Under the pieces are notes generated by a model that was not told the origin of the DNA, did no database searches, and saw only the letters and a program-made list of their open reading frames with translations. From the NCBI RefSeq assembly GCF_014203645.1, contig NZ_JACHJL010000009.1:124001-188000 (forward strand): DNA of 64,000 nt. Reading direction: 5' to 3'. Position numbers and translations under genes: made by a program. This document shows positions 52,107-61,071 of this stretch, in pieces. The first letter of the stretch is position 1. Each line of letters begins with the position of its first letter. Origin of the DNA: Streptomyces zagrosensis. GTDB taxonomy: Bacteria > Actinomycetota > Actinomycetes > Streptomycetales > Streptomycetaceae.

Positions 52107-54014
52107 ATGGAACACATGGGGGACAGGGCAAGGTTGTTGGAGAAGGAGCGGCTTGTGCCAGCGCCCGCTGATGGGCGCGATGAGAGCATGCCGGTACTTG
52201 CAATGGTGGCCCCGGAGCACGCCACCACGGTCGCCGGGGACGCTGCGGACACCACTGACAGCACTTACAGCACTGACGTCGAGTTCGAGACAGCTCACCG
52301 CCGGGCGGCCGAGGCCGGGGACACGGCGGCCATGAGCGTTCTCGGCGCGCTGCTGCTGCGCCGCGGTGACCTGGACAGGGCCGAACCGCAACTGCGCGCC
52401 GCGAGCGTCGCCGGCGACCGCGCCGCCGCCAACAACCTGGGCGTCCTCCTGCATCAACGAGGCTACGCGGAAGAGGCCGCAGGCTGGTGGCGTACCGCCG
52501 CCGTCGCCGGTTCGGCTGCCGCGGCCCATGCGCTCGGTCGCCACCACCGCGAGCGCGGCGATGAGCCCGCGGCCGAATACTGGCTGCGCCAGTCCGCAGA
52601 GTCGGGCCATGCGCTGGGCGCCTACGCACTGGCCGATCTGCTGGAGCACCGCAGTGACGTCGGTGCCGAGCGTTGGTTTCGGGCCGCGGCCGAGCACGGG
52701 CACCGCGAGGCCGCGTACCGGCTCGCGCAGATCCTGCACCGGCGCGCGCGCGAGCAGCACCACCCGGACGGCCGGGGCAAGAGCGCGGGCGCCGATGGCG
52801 AGCAGAGCGAGGCCGAGCGGTGGTACCGGCAGGCCGCGGCACGTGGGCATCGGCGCGCCGCCCTGCATCTGGGCACCTTCCTTGAGGAGCGCGGCGAGAC
52901 CAAGGAAGCCGGCCGCTGGTACCTGATGTCCGCCGAAGACGGCGAGCCGCGCGCCGCCTGTGCGCTGGCCTTTCTGCTGCGGGACGCGGGTGACCTGGAC
53001 AGCGCCGGCGTCTGGTGGCACCGGGCCGCCCAGGACGGCGACGGCAACGCCGCCAACGCGTTGGGCGCGCTGCACGCCGACCGGGGCGAGCCGCAGGCCG
53101 CCGAGCGGTGGTATCGAGCGGCGCTCGACGCGGGCGACGTCAACGGTGCGTACAACCTCGGGCTGCTCTGCACCTCGCAGGGCCGTACCGCGCAGGCCGA
53201 ACAGTGGTACCGCCGCGCCGCTTACGCGGGTCACCGCGAGGCCGCCAACGCGCTCGCCGTGCTGCTGCTCCAGCGCTCGGACGCGGCGGGTGCTGAGCCG
53301 TGGTTCTCCAAGGCCGCCGAGGCGGGCAGCGTGGATGCCGCGTTCAACCTCGGCATCCTGCATGCCGGCCGTGGTGCGGAGCGTACGGCGCACGAGTGGT
53401 ACGCACGGGCCGCCGCCGGAGGACACACCGAGGCGGCTCTCCAGGTGGCGATTGTGCTGCTGCGCGACGGGGACGAGCAGGCGGCCGAAAGCCATCTTCG
53501 CTGCGCGGCCGGAGGCGGCAGCGCGGAGGCCGCATTTCGGCTGGGTGCGCTCCTCGACCGGCCGGGTGCCGAGCAGGGCACGGGCCTGGGGGATGGTGCG
53601 GAAGGCGAGCCGGAGCAGCGGGAGTGCGAGGAGTGGTACGAGCGGGCGGCCCAACAGGGCCACCGGCGGGCACAGGTGCGCGTTGGCATGCTCGCATCTG
53701 CCCGCGGGGACGTGGTGAAGGCCGCGCACTGGTACCGCACTGCGGCTAAGGCAGGTAGCCGCAACGGCGCCTTCAACCTGGGCCTGCTGCTGGCCCGGGA
53801 GGGTAGCGAGCCGGAGGCCGCGCTGTGGTGGACCCGTGCCGCCAACGCCGGACATGGCCGCGCCGCACTGCGGCTCGCGCTGCTCGCGGCCCGACGCGGG
53901 GCGCTCACCGAGGGGCAGCGCTGGTGTGCCCGAGCGGTCGAGCTCGGCCCGGCCCAGGTCGCCGAGCGCGCGGCCCGGCTCGCGGACGCCCTCCAGCAGG
54001 AACTGTCGGCTTAG
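52107..54014 (+). CDS. Sel1-like/TPR repeat protein
   Basis: After an acidic N-terminal region of about 70 residues come 16 helical repeats of about 33 residues of the form A..LG.LL..RG....AE.WYR.AA.AG, which are Sel1-like repeats. Examples are NNLGVLLHQRGYAEEAAGWW and NLGLLLAREGSEPEAALWW. Such solenoids act as protein-binding scaffolds. The ATG at 52107 and another at 52116 (MGDRARLLEKE) are both possible; the frame is open upstream but unlike the family there. It sits exactly between two identical initiator tRNA genes. Its partner is unknown. Confidence 0.88.
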   Translation: MEHMGDRARLLEKERLVPAPADGRDESMPVLAMVAPEHATTVAGDAADTTDSTYSTDVEFETAHRRAAEAGDTAAMSVLGALLLRRGDLDRAEPQLRAASVAGDRAAANNLGVLLHQRGYAEEAAGWWRTAAVAGSAAAAHALGRHHRERGDEPAAEYWLRQSAESGHALGAYALADLLEHRSDVGAERWFRAAAEHGHREAAYRLAQILHRRAREQHHPDGRGKSAGADGEQSEAERWYRQAAARGHRRAALHLGTFLEERGETKEAGRWYLMSAEDGEPRAACALAFLLRDAGDLDSAGVWWHRAAQDGDGNAANALGALHADRGEPQAAERWYRAALDAGDVNGAYNLGLLCTSQGRTAQAEQWYRRAAYAGHREAANALAVLLLQRSDAAGAEPWFSKAAEAGSVDAAFNLGILHAGRGAERTAHEWYARAAAGGHTEAALQVAIVLLRDGDEQAAESHLRCAAGGGSAEAAFRLGALLDRPGAEQGTGLGDGAEGEPEQRECEEWYERAAQQGHRRAQVRVGMLASARGDVVKAAHWYRTAAKAGSRNGAFNLGLLLAREGSEPEAALWWTRAANAGHGRAALRLALLAARRGALTEGQRWCARAVELGPAQVAERAARLADALQQELSA

Positions 54015-54239
54015 GGCGGCGCGGCGACCGGCCGGCTGGTGGCAGGGTTGCCCGCCGGGCGATCGCGGGGCGTAGCCGCCGCTTGGGTCGCGCCTTGCGG
54101 CGCGGCTATGGCCGTGCGACGCCGCGTGCTGTGAGCTTGTTGCGGGCGTGCTGTGGGGGCGCTGGCGAGCGTGGCCGATGGTGCGCGCATCGCGATTTGC
54201 CCTGGTCGGCGGGGTGGGGTTACAGTAAGCACACAACGG

Positions 54240-54313
54240 CGCGGGGTGGAGCAGCTCGGTAGCTCGCTGGGCTCATAACCCAGAGGTCGCAGGTTCAAAT
54301 CCTGTCCCCGCTA
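54240..54313 (+). tRNA. initiator tRNA-Met (CAU), copy 2
   Basis: The sequence is identical base for base to copy 1, with the same C1 mismatch, GGG/CCC anticodon stem and A11-U24 pair. The ACAACG just upstream and the hairpin just downstream are also similar, so the duplication covers more than the tRNA. Confidence 0.95.
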
Positions 54314-54321
54314 CTCACGAC

Positions 54322-54353
54322 AAGGCCCGAATCCTGATCAGGATTCGGGCCTT
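54322..54353 (+). terminator. 16-bp palindrome after initiator tRNA copy 2
   Basis: AAGGCCCGAATCCTGA at 54322-54337 is directly followed by its perfect complement at 54338-54353, then TTG. It is the likely tRNA terminator. The rest of 54354-54685 holds a run of ten G at 54528-54537 and no gene that I can support. Confidence 0.9.
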
Positions 54354-54685
54354 TGTCATGGGCGCATGTCTGTGCCGTGGGTTCGTGCGCGGCTGGAGAC
54401 CGCGCATCGGGCTTGGCAGGGCCGCCGGGAAGCGGAACAGCGGGCACGTATGTGGGCCGCCGGTGCCGGCGGCTGTGCAGGAGTAGCCGCGCAGGAGCAG
54501 TCGCGCAGGGGCGGCGGGGCATCACCTGGGGGGGGGGCAGTGCCGGTGAAGCAGTGGGGCGGCGGGCCGGTGGGCCAGCGCGCGGACGTTATGCCGTACT
54601 CCCGTGCCACACAGCCCAGTTGGGACCGGCCCTCAACGCCGAGCTCTGTTGGTTCAGCGCCCGCGATGGCGCTTCGAACGGGCCG

Positions 54686-55102
54686 TCAGGCGCTTGCGCA
54701 GGAGGGGCAGACGCCTCGGTAGGTGACCTCGACCGCGGTGACCGCAAAACCGAAACGCTCCTGCTCGGGCAGATCGGAGAGCGGGTTGCCAGCGGGGTGC
54801 ACGTCGCGGATGGTTCCGCAGCGGCTGCATACCAGGTGGTGGTGGTCGTGGTGGGCGTTGGGGTCGTACCGCTTGGCGCGGCCGTCCGTGCTCACCTCAA
54901 TGACCTCGCCGAGCGACACCAATTCGCCAAGGGTGTTGTAGACGGTCGCCCGGGAGATCTCGGGCAGCCGGCTCGTCGCCAGGGCGTGTACCTCATCGGC
55001 GGTGTAGTGCACATGGTCCCCGTTGAGGACCTCGGCCACGACGCGTCGCTGGGCGGTCAGTCGCCAACCGCGTCCCCGGAGTCGTTCTAGCAGGTCACTC
55101 AT
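54686..55102 (-). CDS. catR: Fur-family peroxide-type repressor (CatR-like)
   Basis: The ATG at 55102, after AGGTGA, starts MSDLLERLRGRGWRLTAQRR. The winged-helix SRATVYNTLGELVSLG and the metal site HHDHHHLVCSRCGTIRDVH are Fur-family. The two Cys pairs (CSRC and CPSC) form a structural zinc site. Divergence from a catalase gene, with a matching operator between them, makes it a PerR/CatR-type peroxide sensor whose regulatory metal-bound form blocks catalase expression until it is oxidised. The symbol follows the S. coelicolor catR-catA system. The length of 138 is normal. Confidence 0.85.
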   Translation of the reverse strand: MSDLLERLRGRGWRLTAQRRVVAEVLNGDHVHYTADEVHALATSRLPEISRATVYNTLGELVSLGEVIEVSTDGRAKRYDPNAHHDHHHLVCSRCGTIRDVHPAGNPLSDLPEQERFGFAVTAVEVTYRGVCPSCASA

Positions 55103-55182
55103 GCCAATCACCTATCAGTCAGATAGGACCAGAGTAGCAGTGTCTGTCCATGACCAGACTTCGTACGTCTCTCCATTTCGTC

Positions 55183-55210
55183 TTGACTTAGACAAAGTCC
55201 AATGTAGGAT
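55183..55210 (+). promoter_or_regulatory. catalase promoter with 7-1-7 CatR/PerR-type operator
   Basis: TTGACT (55183-55188) and TAGGAT (55205-55210), 16 bases apart, form a good promoter. GACTTAG-A-CAAAGTC at 55185-55199 is a 7-1-7 inverted repeat with 6 of 7 pairs and covers the -35 and spacer. A second palindrome, CCTATC-N5-GATAGG (55111-55127), lies beside the catR start and could serve autoregulation. Confidence 0.7.
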
Positions 55211-55257
55211 CGGTTACGGCTCAGGCCAAGGGACAGGACGATACGCAGGAGGCGCAC

Positions 55258-56733
55258 GTGACGGTTCAGGGCGAGACGGCTCAGTCGGCAGGACCGCTGA
55301 CTACGGAGGCCGGTGCTCCGGTCGCCGACAACCAGAACAGTGAGACCGCGGGCGTCGGTGGCCCGGTGCTGGTGCAAGATCAGTCGCTGTTGGAGAAGCT
55401 GGCGCACTTCAACCGCGAGCGCATACCGGAGCGCGTGGTGCACGCACGGGGCGCGGGCGCGTATGGCACTTTTACGGTGACCGCGGACGTGACCCGGTAC
55501 ACCCGGGCGCACTTCCTTTCCGAGGTTGGCAAGCAGACCGAGACCTTCCTGCGCTTTTCCACGGTGGCGGGCAACCTGGGCGCGCCCGACGCGGTGCGGG
55601 ACCCGCGTGGCTTCTCGCTGAAGTTCTACACCGAGGAGGGTAACTACGACCTCGTCGGCAATAACACTCCGGTGTTCTTCGTCAGGGACGCCATCAAGTT
55701 CCCCGACTTCATCCACACCCAAAAGCGGGACCCGTACACCGGCTCGCAGGAGGCGGACAACGTCTGGGACTTCTGGGGGCTTTCGCCGGAGTCCACGCAC
55801 CAGGTGACGTGGCTCTTCGGTGACCGTGGCATACCCGCCTCGTACCGTCACATGGATGGCTTCAGCTCGCACACCTATCAGTGGAACAACGCGGCGGGCG
55901 AAGCCTTCTGGGTCAAGTACCACTTCAAGACCGACCAGGGCATCAAGAACCTGCGGGCCGAAGAAGCCGCTGTGCTGGCCGGGCAGGACCCCGACAGCCA
56001 CCAGCGTGATCTGCGTACGGCCATTGAGCGGGGCGAGTTCCCGAGCTGGACCGTGCAGATCCAGGTCATGCCGGTGGCCGATGCGGCGACCTACCGCTTC
56101 AACCCGTTCGACCTGACCAAGGTCTGGCCGCACGCGGACTACCCGCCGATTGAGTTCGGCAAGTTGGAGCTCAACCGCAACCCCGAAAACGTCTTCGCCG
56201 AGGTCGAGCAGTCGATCTTCTCGCCCGCGCACTTCGTGCCCGGTATAGGCCCCTCCCCGGACAAGATGCTCCAGGGCCGGCTGTTCGCCTACGGCGATGC
56301 GCACCGCTACCGGGTGGGCATCAACGCCGACCACCTGCCGGTCAACCGGCCGCACGCCACCGAGGCGCGTAACTACAGCCGCGATGGCCTCGCGTACGAC
56401 GGACGGCACGGGGGCGCGAAGAACTACGAGCCCAACAGCTTCGGCGGCCCCGCCCAGACCAACGCCCCGTCCTGGCAGCCGATCGCGGTCAGCGGCATCA
56501 CGGGCAGCGAGACCACGCCCTTGCATGCCGAGGACAACGACTTCGTGCAGGCGGGCAACCTGTACCGGCTGATGTCGGAGGACGAGAAGGAGCGCCTGAT
56601 CGCCAACCTGGCGGGCTCCATCTCCCAGGTGTCGCGCGAGGACATCGCCGAGCGAGCCATCGCGAACTTCCGCAAGGCGGACGCGGACTACGGCAAGCGG
56701 CTGGAGGCCGCGGTCCAGGCCCTACGCGGCTGA
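55258..56733 (+). CDS. catA: monofunctional haem catalase
   Basis: The GTG follows GGAGG. The catalytic His62 is in ERVVHARGAGAYGTF, the essential Asn in LVGNNTPVFFVRDA, and the haem-ligand Tyr in RLFAYGDAHRYRVG. Other catalase blocks (RGFSLKFYTEEGN; TWLFGDRGIPASYRHMDG) are intact. At 491 residues it is a small-subunit catalase that disproportionates hydrogen peroxide in the cytoplasm. It is divergent from the Fur-family gene, with an operator over its promoter, so peroxide induction is expected. A 13-bp hairpin follows. Confidence 0.95.
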   Translation: MTVQGETAQSAGPLTTEAGAPVADNQNSETAGVGGPVLVQDQSLLEKLAHFNRERIPERVVHARGAGAYGTFTVTADVTRYTRAHFLSEVGKQTETFLRFSTVAGNLGAPDAVRDPRGFSLKFYTEEGNYDLVGNNTPVFFVRDAIKFPDFIHTQKRDPYTGSQEADNVWDFWGLSPESTHQVTWLFGDRGIPASYRHMDGFSSHTYQWNNAAGEAFWVKYHFKTDQGIKNLRAEEAAVLAGQDPDSHQRDLRTAIERGEFPSWTVQIQVMPVADAATYRFNPFDLTKVWPHADYPPIEFGKLELNRNPENVFAEVEQSIFSPAHFVPGIGPSPDKMLQGRLFAYGDAHRYRVGINADHLPVNRPHATEARNYSRDGLAYDGRHGGAKNYEPNSFGGPAQTNAPSWQPIAVSGITGSETTPLHAEDNDFVQAGNLYRLMSEDEKERLIANLAGSISQVSREDIAERAIANFRKADADYGKRLEAAVQALRG

Positions 56734-56821
56734 GTCGTCCGCGCAGCGGGCATACCGACTCGACTCCCTGGAGCCGGTGGCCCGCTGTGTGGACGGTGGA
56801 ACGGTTGCTTGCCGTACTAAC

Positions 56822-56858
56822 CGAAGAGGCCGGACGCCATGGGGCTCCGGCCTCTTCG
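56822..56858 (+). terminator. 13-bp hairpin after catalase
   Basis: CGAAGAGGCCGGA at 56822-56834 pairs perfectly with TCCGGCCTCTTCG at 56846-56858 around an 11-base loop. The remaining sequence to 57041, up to the convergent CBS gene, has no gene. Confidence 0.85.
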
Positions 56859-57041
56859 TGCACCTGGAGATCGCCGGGGAGCACCGGAAAGCATGGGGTG
56901 CCTAGGCGCGGGTGCCAGTGAGCTGTGTGTGACGGGGGTGGGGCGTGACCGGGGTGGGGCCGGCGTGCTTCGCAAGAGCGTGGAACTCGCCGGGTCCGCC
57001 TGGCTTGAAGTACGGGGTTGAACTGCGGGGATGACGCGCGG

Positions 57042-57470
57042 TTACACCGTGCGGGCCGGGCTCACACTCGCTAGTGCGCTCCTTGGCTGACCGGCGCGGG
57101 ACCAGTAGCGGATGATGTCGCGTACGGATACGAGTCCGACCGGTTCGCGGTCGTTGAGCACGATGAGATGCCGGAACCCGCCTCGTGTCATCGCCTGGGC
57201 GGCCTCTTCGAGGGTCCACTCGGGTGCGGCGTAGACGACATCCGTGGTGGTGTGGGCCTGTGCGGTCTCATGGTCGGGATTTTGGCCTGCGCCTAGGGAG
57301 TTCAGGACGTCGCGCTCGGTGAGAATGCCGAGTCCGCTGGTGTCGGTGTCGAGGACGACCGCCGCGCCGACCCGGCGATCGGCCATCAGGTGGGCGGCCT
57401 GGCGGAGGGTGTGATGGGGGCCGATGGTGAGGACCACCGTGCTCATGGCGTCGCGGACGAGAGTGGGCAT
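57042..57470 (-). CDS. CBS-domain pair protein
   Basis: The ATG at 57470 lies 12 bases after AAGGAGGT. The first CBS unit begins LVRDAMSTVVLTIGPHHTLRQAA and ends GILTERDVLNSL. The second begins TDVVYAAPEWTLEEAAQAM and ends GLVSVRDIIRYW. Such stand-alone pairs bind adenine nucleotides and often sense energy state or act with a partner. No partner is apparent next to it. The 456-base gap upstream (57471-57926) holds the hisN hairpin and a locally AT-rich stretch near 57560-57580 that may be its promoter. Confidence 0.92.
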   Translation of the reverse strand: MPTLVRDAMSTVVLTIGPHHTLRQAAHLMADRRVGAAVVLDTDTSGLGILTERDVLNSLGAGQNPDHETAQAHTTTDVVYAAPEWTLEEAAQAMTRGGFRHLIVLNDREPVGLVSVRDIIRYWSRAGQPRSALASVSPARTV

Positions 57471-57848
57471 GGGCTGGAGCCACCTCCTTGGAGAACCCGC
57501 TCGGCGAACCCTGCGCCCAAGGGCACCTCGGGAAAGCATTCACAAGCGCACAAGCGGGAGGATTCTCATATTCACATGGGTTGGCCGGCACAACAAGAGC
57601 CCGAACAGGGGGACATGGCGCGGACCGCTCCGGCGCTGCCCGACTCGCCGAGGCTCAAAGCGGCGGTTTTCCCCAGTGCAATCGACGTCGGCGCCGGTGA
57701 CAAGGGCGCGCGAGGCGCCCGAATGGGGCGCACTGTGCTGTCACCTGAAGGAGGCACCAAAAGGGAACACCTGAGACGGGCTCGGGTGGAAAACGCCTGT
57801 ATGGGGCGCGCCATGGGGGAGCACCGATAAGGGTGCGCCACGGCGGCA

Positions 57849-57881
57849 ACCGCCGCCGGCGGATGGCCGGCCGGCGGCGGT
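57849..57881 (-). terminator. 12-bp hairpin downstream of hisN
   Basis: ACCGCCGCCGGC at 57849-57860 pairs with GCCGGCGGCGGT at 57870-57881 across a nine-base loop, just past the hisN stop. Confidence 0.75.
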
Positions 57882-57926
57882 GCTGGGCGCTACCGCGAGG
57901 CAAGGGCTACTGCGGGGCGGGGCGTG

Positions 57927-58718
57927 TTACCCGAGGCGGTTGAGCAGTTCCTCGTGGAGCAGGCCATTGGAGGCAGCGGCGTTGCCGCTGTGTGGCCCGG
58001 GCCTTCCGTCGAGCCCGGTGAACCGGCCGCCCGCCTCCTGCACGATGACCGCGTTGGCGGCCATGTCCCACAGCGACAACTCCGGCTCGGCGCAAAGATC
58101 GACCGAGCCTTCGGCGACCATCATGTACGGCCAAAAATCGCCGTATCCGCGGGTGCGCCAGCAGTCGCGGGTCAAATCCAAGAAGCTGTCGAGCTTCCCG
58201 CGCTCCTCCCAGCCGCTGAGCGAGGCGTAGCCGAATGAGGCATCGGTGAGCGTGTTGACCTTGGACACCGCGATCCGGCTGGCCGACGAGAGGCTACGCC
58301 CGGTGTAAGCGCCGAGCCCCTCCGCGGCCCACCAGCGACGGCCGAGCGCCGGGGCCGACACCATGCCGACCACCGGTCGGTCGCCGCCCTCGCCGCGCTC
58401 CATCAAGGCGATGAGGGTGGCCCATACCGGTACGCCGCGTACGTAGTTCTTGGTGCCGTCGATCGGGTCGATCACCCAACGGCGTGGGCCGGCGCCCTCG
58501 CTGCCGAACTCCTCGCCGACCACCGCGTCCCGCGGCCGTGCACGCTGCAATGACGTGCGGATCAGCTCTTCGGCGGCCTTGTCGGCATCACTGACGGGTG
58601 TCATATCGGGTTTGGTCTCGACCTTGAGGTCCAGAGCCTTGAACCGTTCCATGGTCGCGGAGTCGGCCGCGTCCGCCAGCACCTGTGCGAGCCGCAGATC
58701 ATCGTGGTAGTCGGGCAT
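57927..58718 (-). CDS. hisN: HisN, histidinol-phosphatase (inositol-monophosphatase fold)
   Basis: Metal-site motifs are VVGEEFGSEG (Glu-Glu, about 68), WVIDPIDGTKNYVRG (DPxDGT, about 82) and ELSLWDMAANAVIV (WD, about 216), all intact. The product MPDYHDDLRLAQVLADAAD has 263 residues, normal for the actinobacterial HisN that dephosphorylates histidinol phosphate in histidine synthesis. A related inositol phosphatase cannot be excluded by motif alone. It stands alone, divergent from the TetR gene. Confidence 0.88.
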   Translation of the reverse strand: MPDYHDDLRLAQVLADAADSATMERFKALDLKVETKPDMTPVSDADKAAEELIRTSLQRARPRDAVVGEEFGSEGAGPRRWVIDPIDGTKNYVRGVPVWATLIALMERGEGGDRPVVGMVSAPALGRRWWAAEGLGAYTGRSLSSASRIAVSKVNTLTDASFGYASLSGWEERGKLDSFLDLTRDCWRTRGYGDFWPYMMVAEGSVDLCAEPELSLWDMAANAVIVQEAGGRFTGLDGRPGPHSGNAAASNGLLHEELLNRLG

Positions 58719-58844
58719 GCTCGCACACTACCTCGCACAAGCGGGACGATTCGGCGCTCGCGGGGGCTATTGACAGCGTCTGGCGGCGCGTCAATTCTGT
58801 GGCGCACGGCAGCCATGTTGGCTGTCCGGGCCTGGGAGGCAACG

Positions 58845-59573
58845 ATGCCTACAGCGCGTGAAGTTTTACTGAATGCCGCTTTTGTCGCTCTGGGTCGCCG
58901 CCCGTGGGCCGGGGTGCGGATGGTGGATGTAGCCGCCGCTGCCGGGGTGTCCCGGCAGACCCTCTACAACGAGTTCGGCAATAAGGACGGCCTGGCCAGG
59001 GCGCTGATGCGGCGCGAGGCGGAGGCGTATCTCCGGGGCGTGGAACGGGCGTTGGTGGCTGCCGACGATGCGAGCGATCCCGGTGACCGGCTGGCCGCTG
59101 CCGCCGTGTGGACCGTACGAGTAGCGCGTGACAATGCGCTCGTACGGGCGGCGCTGACCGGCTGCTGGGATGACTGGCTCCCGGCCCCGGCGGCCGGGCC
59201 ACCGGCGCTCCCCGGGCAGCGGCCGGCGCCGGGTAGCGCATCCGTGGCGGCCCACCGGGAACTGCGCCCCGCGACGGACGCCGGGCGGGGGCCGGTAGTG
59301 GTGGACAGGCCCGTGGATGCCGCGGGGCCGGGCGCGTCGCTGCCAACCCCCGTGGAACTGGTGCAAACCGTCAGCGATCGATCACTGGCGGCACTCAGCG
59401 ACGACTGGCCACCGGAGTCGGCGGCTGATCTGGCGCGAGTGTGCGAGACCGCGGCGCGGCTAGCGGTGTCGTACGTAGTCGCCCCGGGCAAGCCGGACGA
59501 GGTGGCCTGGCTGGTCCGCGAGGTGCTGGTGCCGTGGCGTACGGCTGGGCAGGGCGAGCCGAGCTGGCGCTGA
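58845..59573 (+). CDS. TetR-family regulator with a TTA codon
   Basis: The ATG after GGGAGG starts MPTAREVLLNAAFVALGRRP. The helix-turn-helix is VRMVDVAAAAGVSRQTLYNEFGNKDGL. The ligand domain has a Pro/Gly/Ala insertion of about 50 residues and ends VAWLVREVLVPWR. Codon 8 is TTA (58866-58868), so full expression should need the bldA leucyl-tRNA. It converges on the SMR transporter gene; that pairing might be regulatory, but nothing proves it. Confidence 0.9.
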   Translation: MPTAREVLLNAAFVALGRRPWAGVRMVDVAAAAGVSRQTLYNEFGNKDGLARALMRREAEAYLRGVERALVAADDASDPGDRLAAAAVWTVRVARDNALVRAALTGCWDDWLPAPAAGPPALPGQRPAPGSASVAAHRELRPATDAGRGPVVVDRPVDAAGPGASLPTPVELVQTVSDRSLAALSDDWPPESAADLARVCETAARLAVSYVVAPGKPDEVAWLVREVLVPWRTAGQGEPSWR

Positions 59574-59636
59574 GCCCACCGCGGCTGGGCCCCGCGCCAC
59601 AATCGGCCGACGGCTGGCCCGCGCGCAAAGCAGCGC

Positions 59637-59960
59637 TCAGTGTGTCGTGCTGGAGAGCTGGAGGCCGATCACGCCCACGATGACCAACGAGATAGAAACG
59701 ATCTTGAAGGTGGAGACCAGGTCGTCCAGAAAAATCATGCCGTAGATCGCCGTGCCCGCCGCGCCGATCCCCGTCCACACCGCGTACGCCGGGCCGACGT
59801 CCAGCTTCTTCAAGGAGAGGGTGAGCAGCCCGAAGCTGCCGAGCGCGAAGATGCAGAAGGCGACCGTTGGCCAGAGCCGGGTAAAGCCGTGGGAGAGCTT
59901 GAGGCAGATGGCGAAGCCGGTCTCCAGGAGGCCGGCGACCACAACGAGCAGCCACGCCAT
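59637..59960 (-). CDS. SMR-family transporter (SugE/Gdx-like)
   Basis: The 107 residues form four helices. The proton-coupled Glu is in VVAGLLETGFAICLK (residue 13), and AYAVWTGIGAAGTAIYG is the SMR signature. SHGFTRLWPT resembles SugE/Gdx guanidinium exporters more than EmrE, although a Thr-Gly-Phe follows the Glu where Gdx has a Trp nearby. Substrates could be guanidinium or quaternary amines. No guanidine riboswitch is evident upstream. Confidence 0.88.
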   Translation of the reverse strand: MAWLLVVVAGLLETGFAICLKLSHGFTRLWPTVAFCIFALGSFGLLTLSLKKLDVGPAYAVWTGIGAAGTAIYGMIFLDDLVSTFKIVSISLVIVGVIGLQLSSTTH

Positions 59961-60053
59961 CAGATTGCCTCCCACGTTCGGTCTGTGTGCGATTAAGGAT
60001 GTACCTCGGAGATCAACGGGCAAACGTCGTCCCGGTGTTCCCTTTGGATGTAC

Positions 60054-61061
60054 TCAGTCCCCCTCGCGCCGTTCGCGGGTTGCGAGCAGCCTGCGTAGCG
60101 AGTAGAGCCGATCCCCATCGGCGTGCCCCTCGGCGACCCATGCATCGAGTGCACAGTCGGGTTCGTCGTGGCTACAGGCGCGCGGACAGCCCTCGGTGCC
60201 CGCCTCCAGATCGGGGAAGGCGTGGATGACGCGCCCCGGGTCCACGTGGTGCAGCCCGAAGGAGCGCACGCCCGGGGTGTCGATCACCCAACCGGTGCCG
60301 TCCGGGAGTGGTAGGGCGAGCGCCGATGTGGTGGTGTGCCGACCGCGTCCGGTGACCGCGTTGACCAGCCCCGTGGCGCGTTTGCGGGCCGGAACCAGGG
60401 CGTTGACGAGCGTTGTCTTGCCGACCCCGGAGTGTCCGACGAAGGCGGTGACCCGCCCGGCGAGCTGTTCCCTGACCTGGTCGGCCGTGGCATCGTCGAT
60501 CAGGTCATCGCGGCTGGTGACCACGTGCGGCACATCGAGCAACTTGTACGTCGCCAGTAGCGTTTCGGCCGGCGCCAGGTCCGACTTGGTCAACACGAGC
60601 AGCGGCTCCAGGCCGGCGTCGAAGGCCGCCACCAGGCAGCGGTCGATGAGCCGGGGGCGCGGTTCGGGGTCGGCGAGCGCGGTGACGATCGCGAGCTGAT
60701 CGGCGTTGGCGACCACCACCCGCTCGTACGGATCGTCGTCGTCGGCCGTTCTGCGCAGCACAGACGTGCGTGGCTCGACCCGCACGATGCGGGCCAGGGT
60801 GTCCTTGTCGCCGGTCAGGTCGCCGACGATGGCCACCTGGTCGCCGACCACCACTCCCTTGCGGCCTAGCTCGCGGGCCTTCATGGCATGGATCGTCCGG
60901 TCTTCGACCAGACAGGTGATCCGGCCCCGGTCCACGGTGAGCACGAAGCCGGGTACGGCGTCCTCATGCTTGGGGCGGATGGTGGTGCGCGGGCGGCTGC
61001 CCTTGCGACCTGGGCGGATGCGTACGTCGTCCTCGTCCGGGTGCTTTCCGTAGCGGCGCAT
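60054..61061 (-). CDS. rsgA: RsgA, ribosome small-subunit-dependent GTPase
   Basis: The GTPase motifs are circularly permuted: TKSD (G4) precedes GHSGVGKTTL (G1), then TTTSALALPL (G2) and DTPGVRSFG (G3). An N-terminal OB-fold (VDRGRITCLVEDR) and a C-terminal zinc knuckle CPRACSHDEPDC complete RsgA, which helps mature the 30S subunit. It begins 10 bases after the aroA stop and is probably co-transcribed with it. Confidence 0.95.
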   Translation of the reverse strand: MRRYGKHPDEDDVRIRPGRKGSRPRTTIRPKHEDAVPGFVLTVDRGRITCLVEDRTIHAMKARELGRKGVVVGDQVAIVGDLTGDKDTLARIVRVEPRTSVLRRTADDDDPYERVVVANADQLAIVTALADPEPRPRLIDRCLVAAFDAGLEPLLVLTKSDLAPAETLLATYKLLDVPHVVTSRDDLIDDATADQVREQLAGRVTAFVGHSGVGKTTLVNALVPARKRATGLVNAVTGRGRHTTTSALALPLPDGTGWVIDTPGVRSFGLHHVDPGRVIHAFPDLEAGTEGCPRACSHDEPDCALDAWVAEGHADGDRLYSLRRLLATRERREGD

Positions 61062-61071
61062 CGTCGGACGC

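Noticed and set aside
51782..54313. The two identical tRNA genes as attachment sites of an integrative element
   Set aside because: The interval contains only a conserved-looking Sel1 gene, no integrase, and both tRNAs are complete.
54528..54537. Ten-G run as a frameshift in a broken gene
   Set aside because: No coding similarity is seen on either side in any frame; it lies in non-coding DNA after the tRNA terminator.
59961..60053. Guanidine riboswitch upstream of the SMR gene
   Set aside because: A GGGACGACG word is present on the minus strand, but the paired hairpins with ACGR loops or the guanidine-III pseudoknot cannot be formed convincingly.
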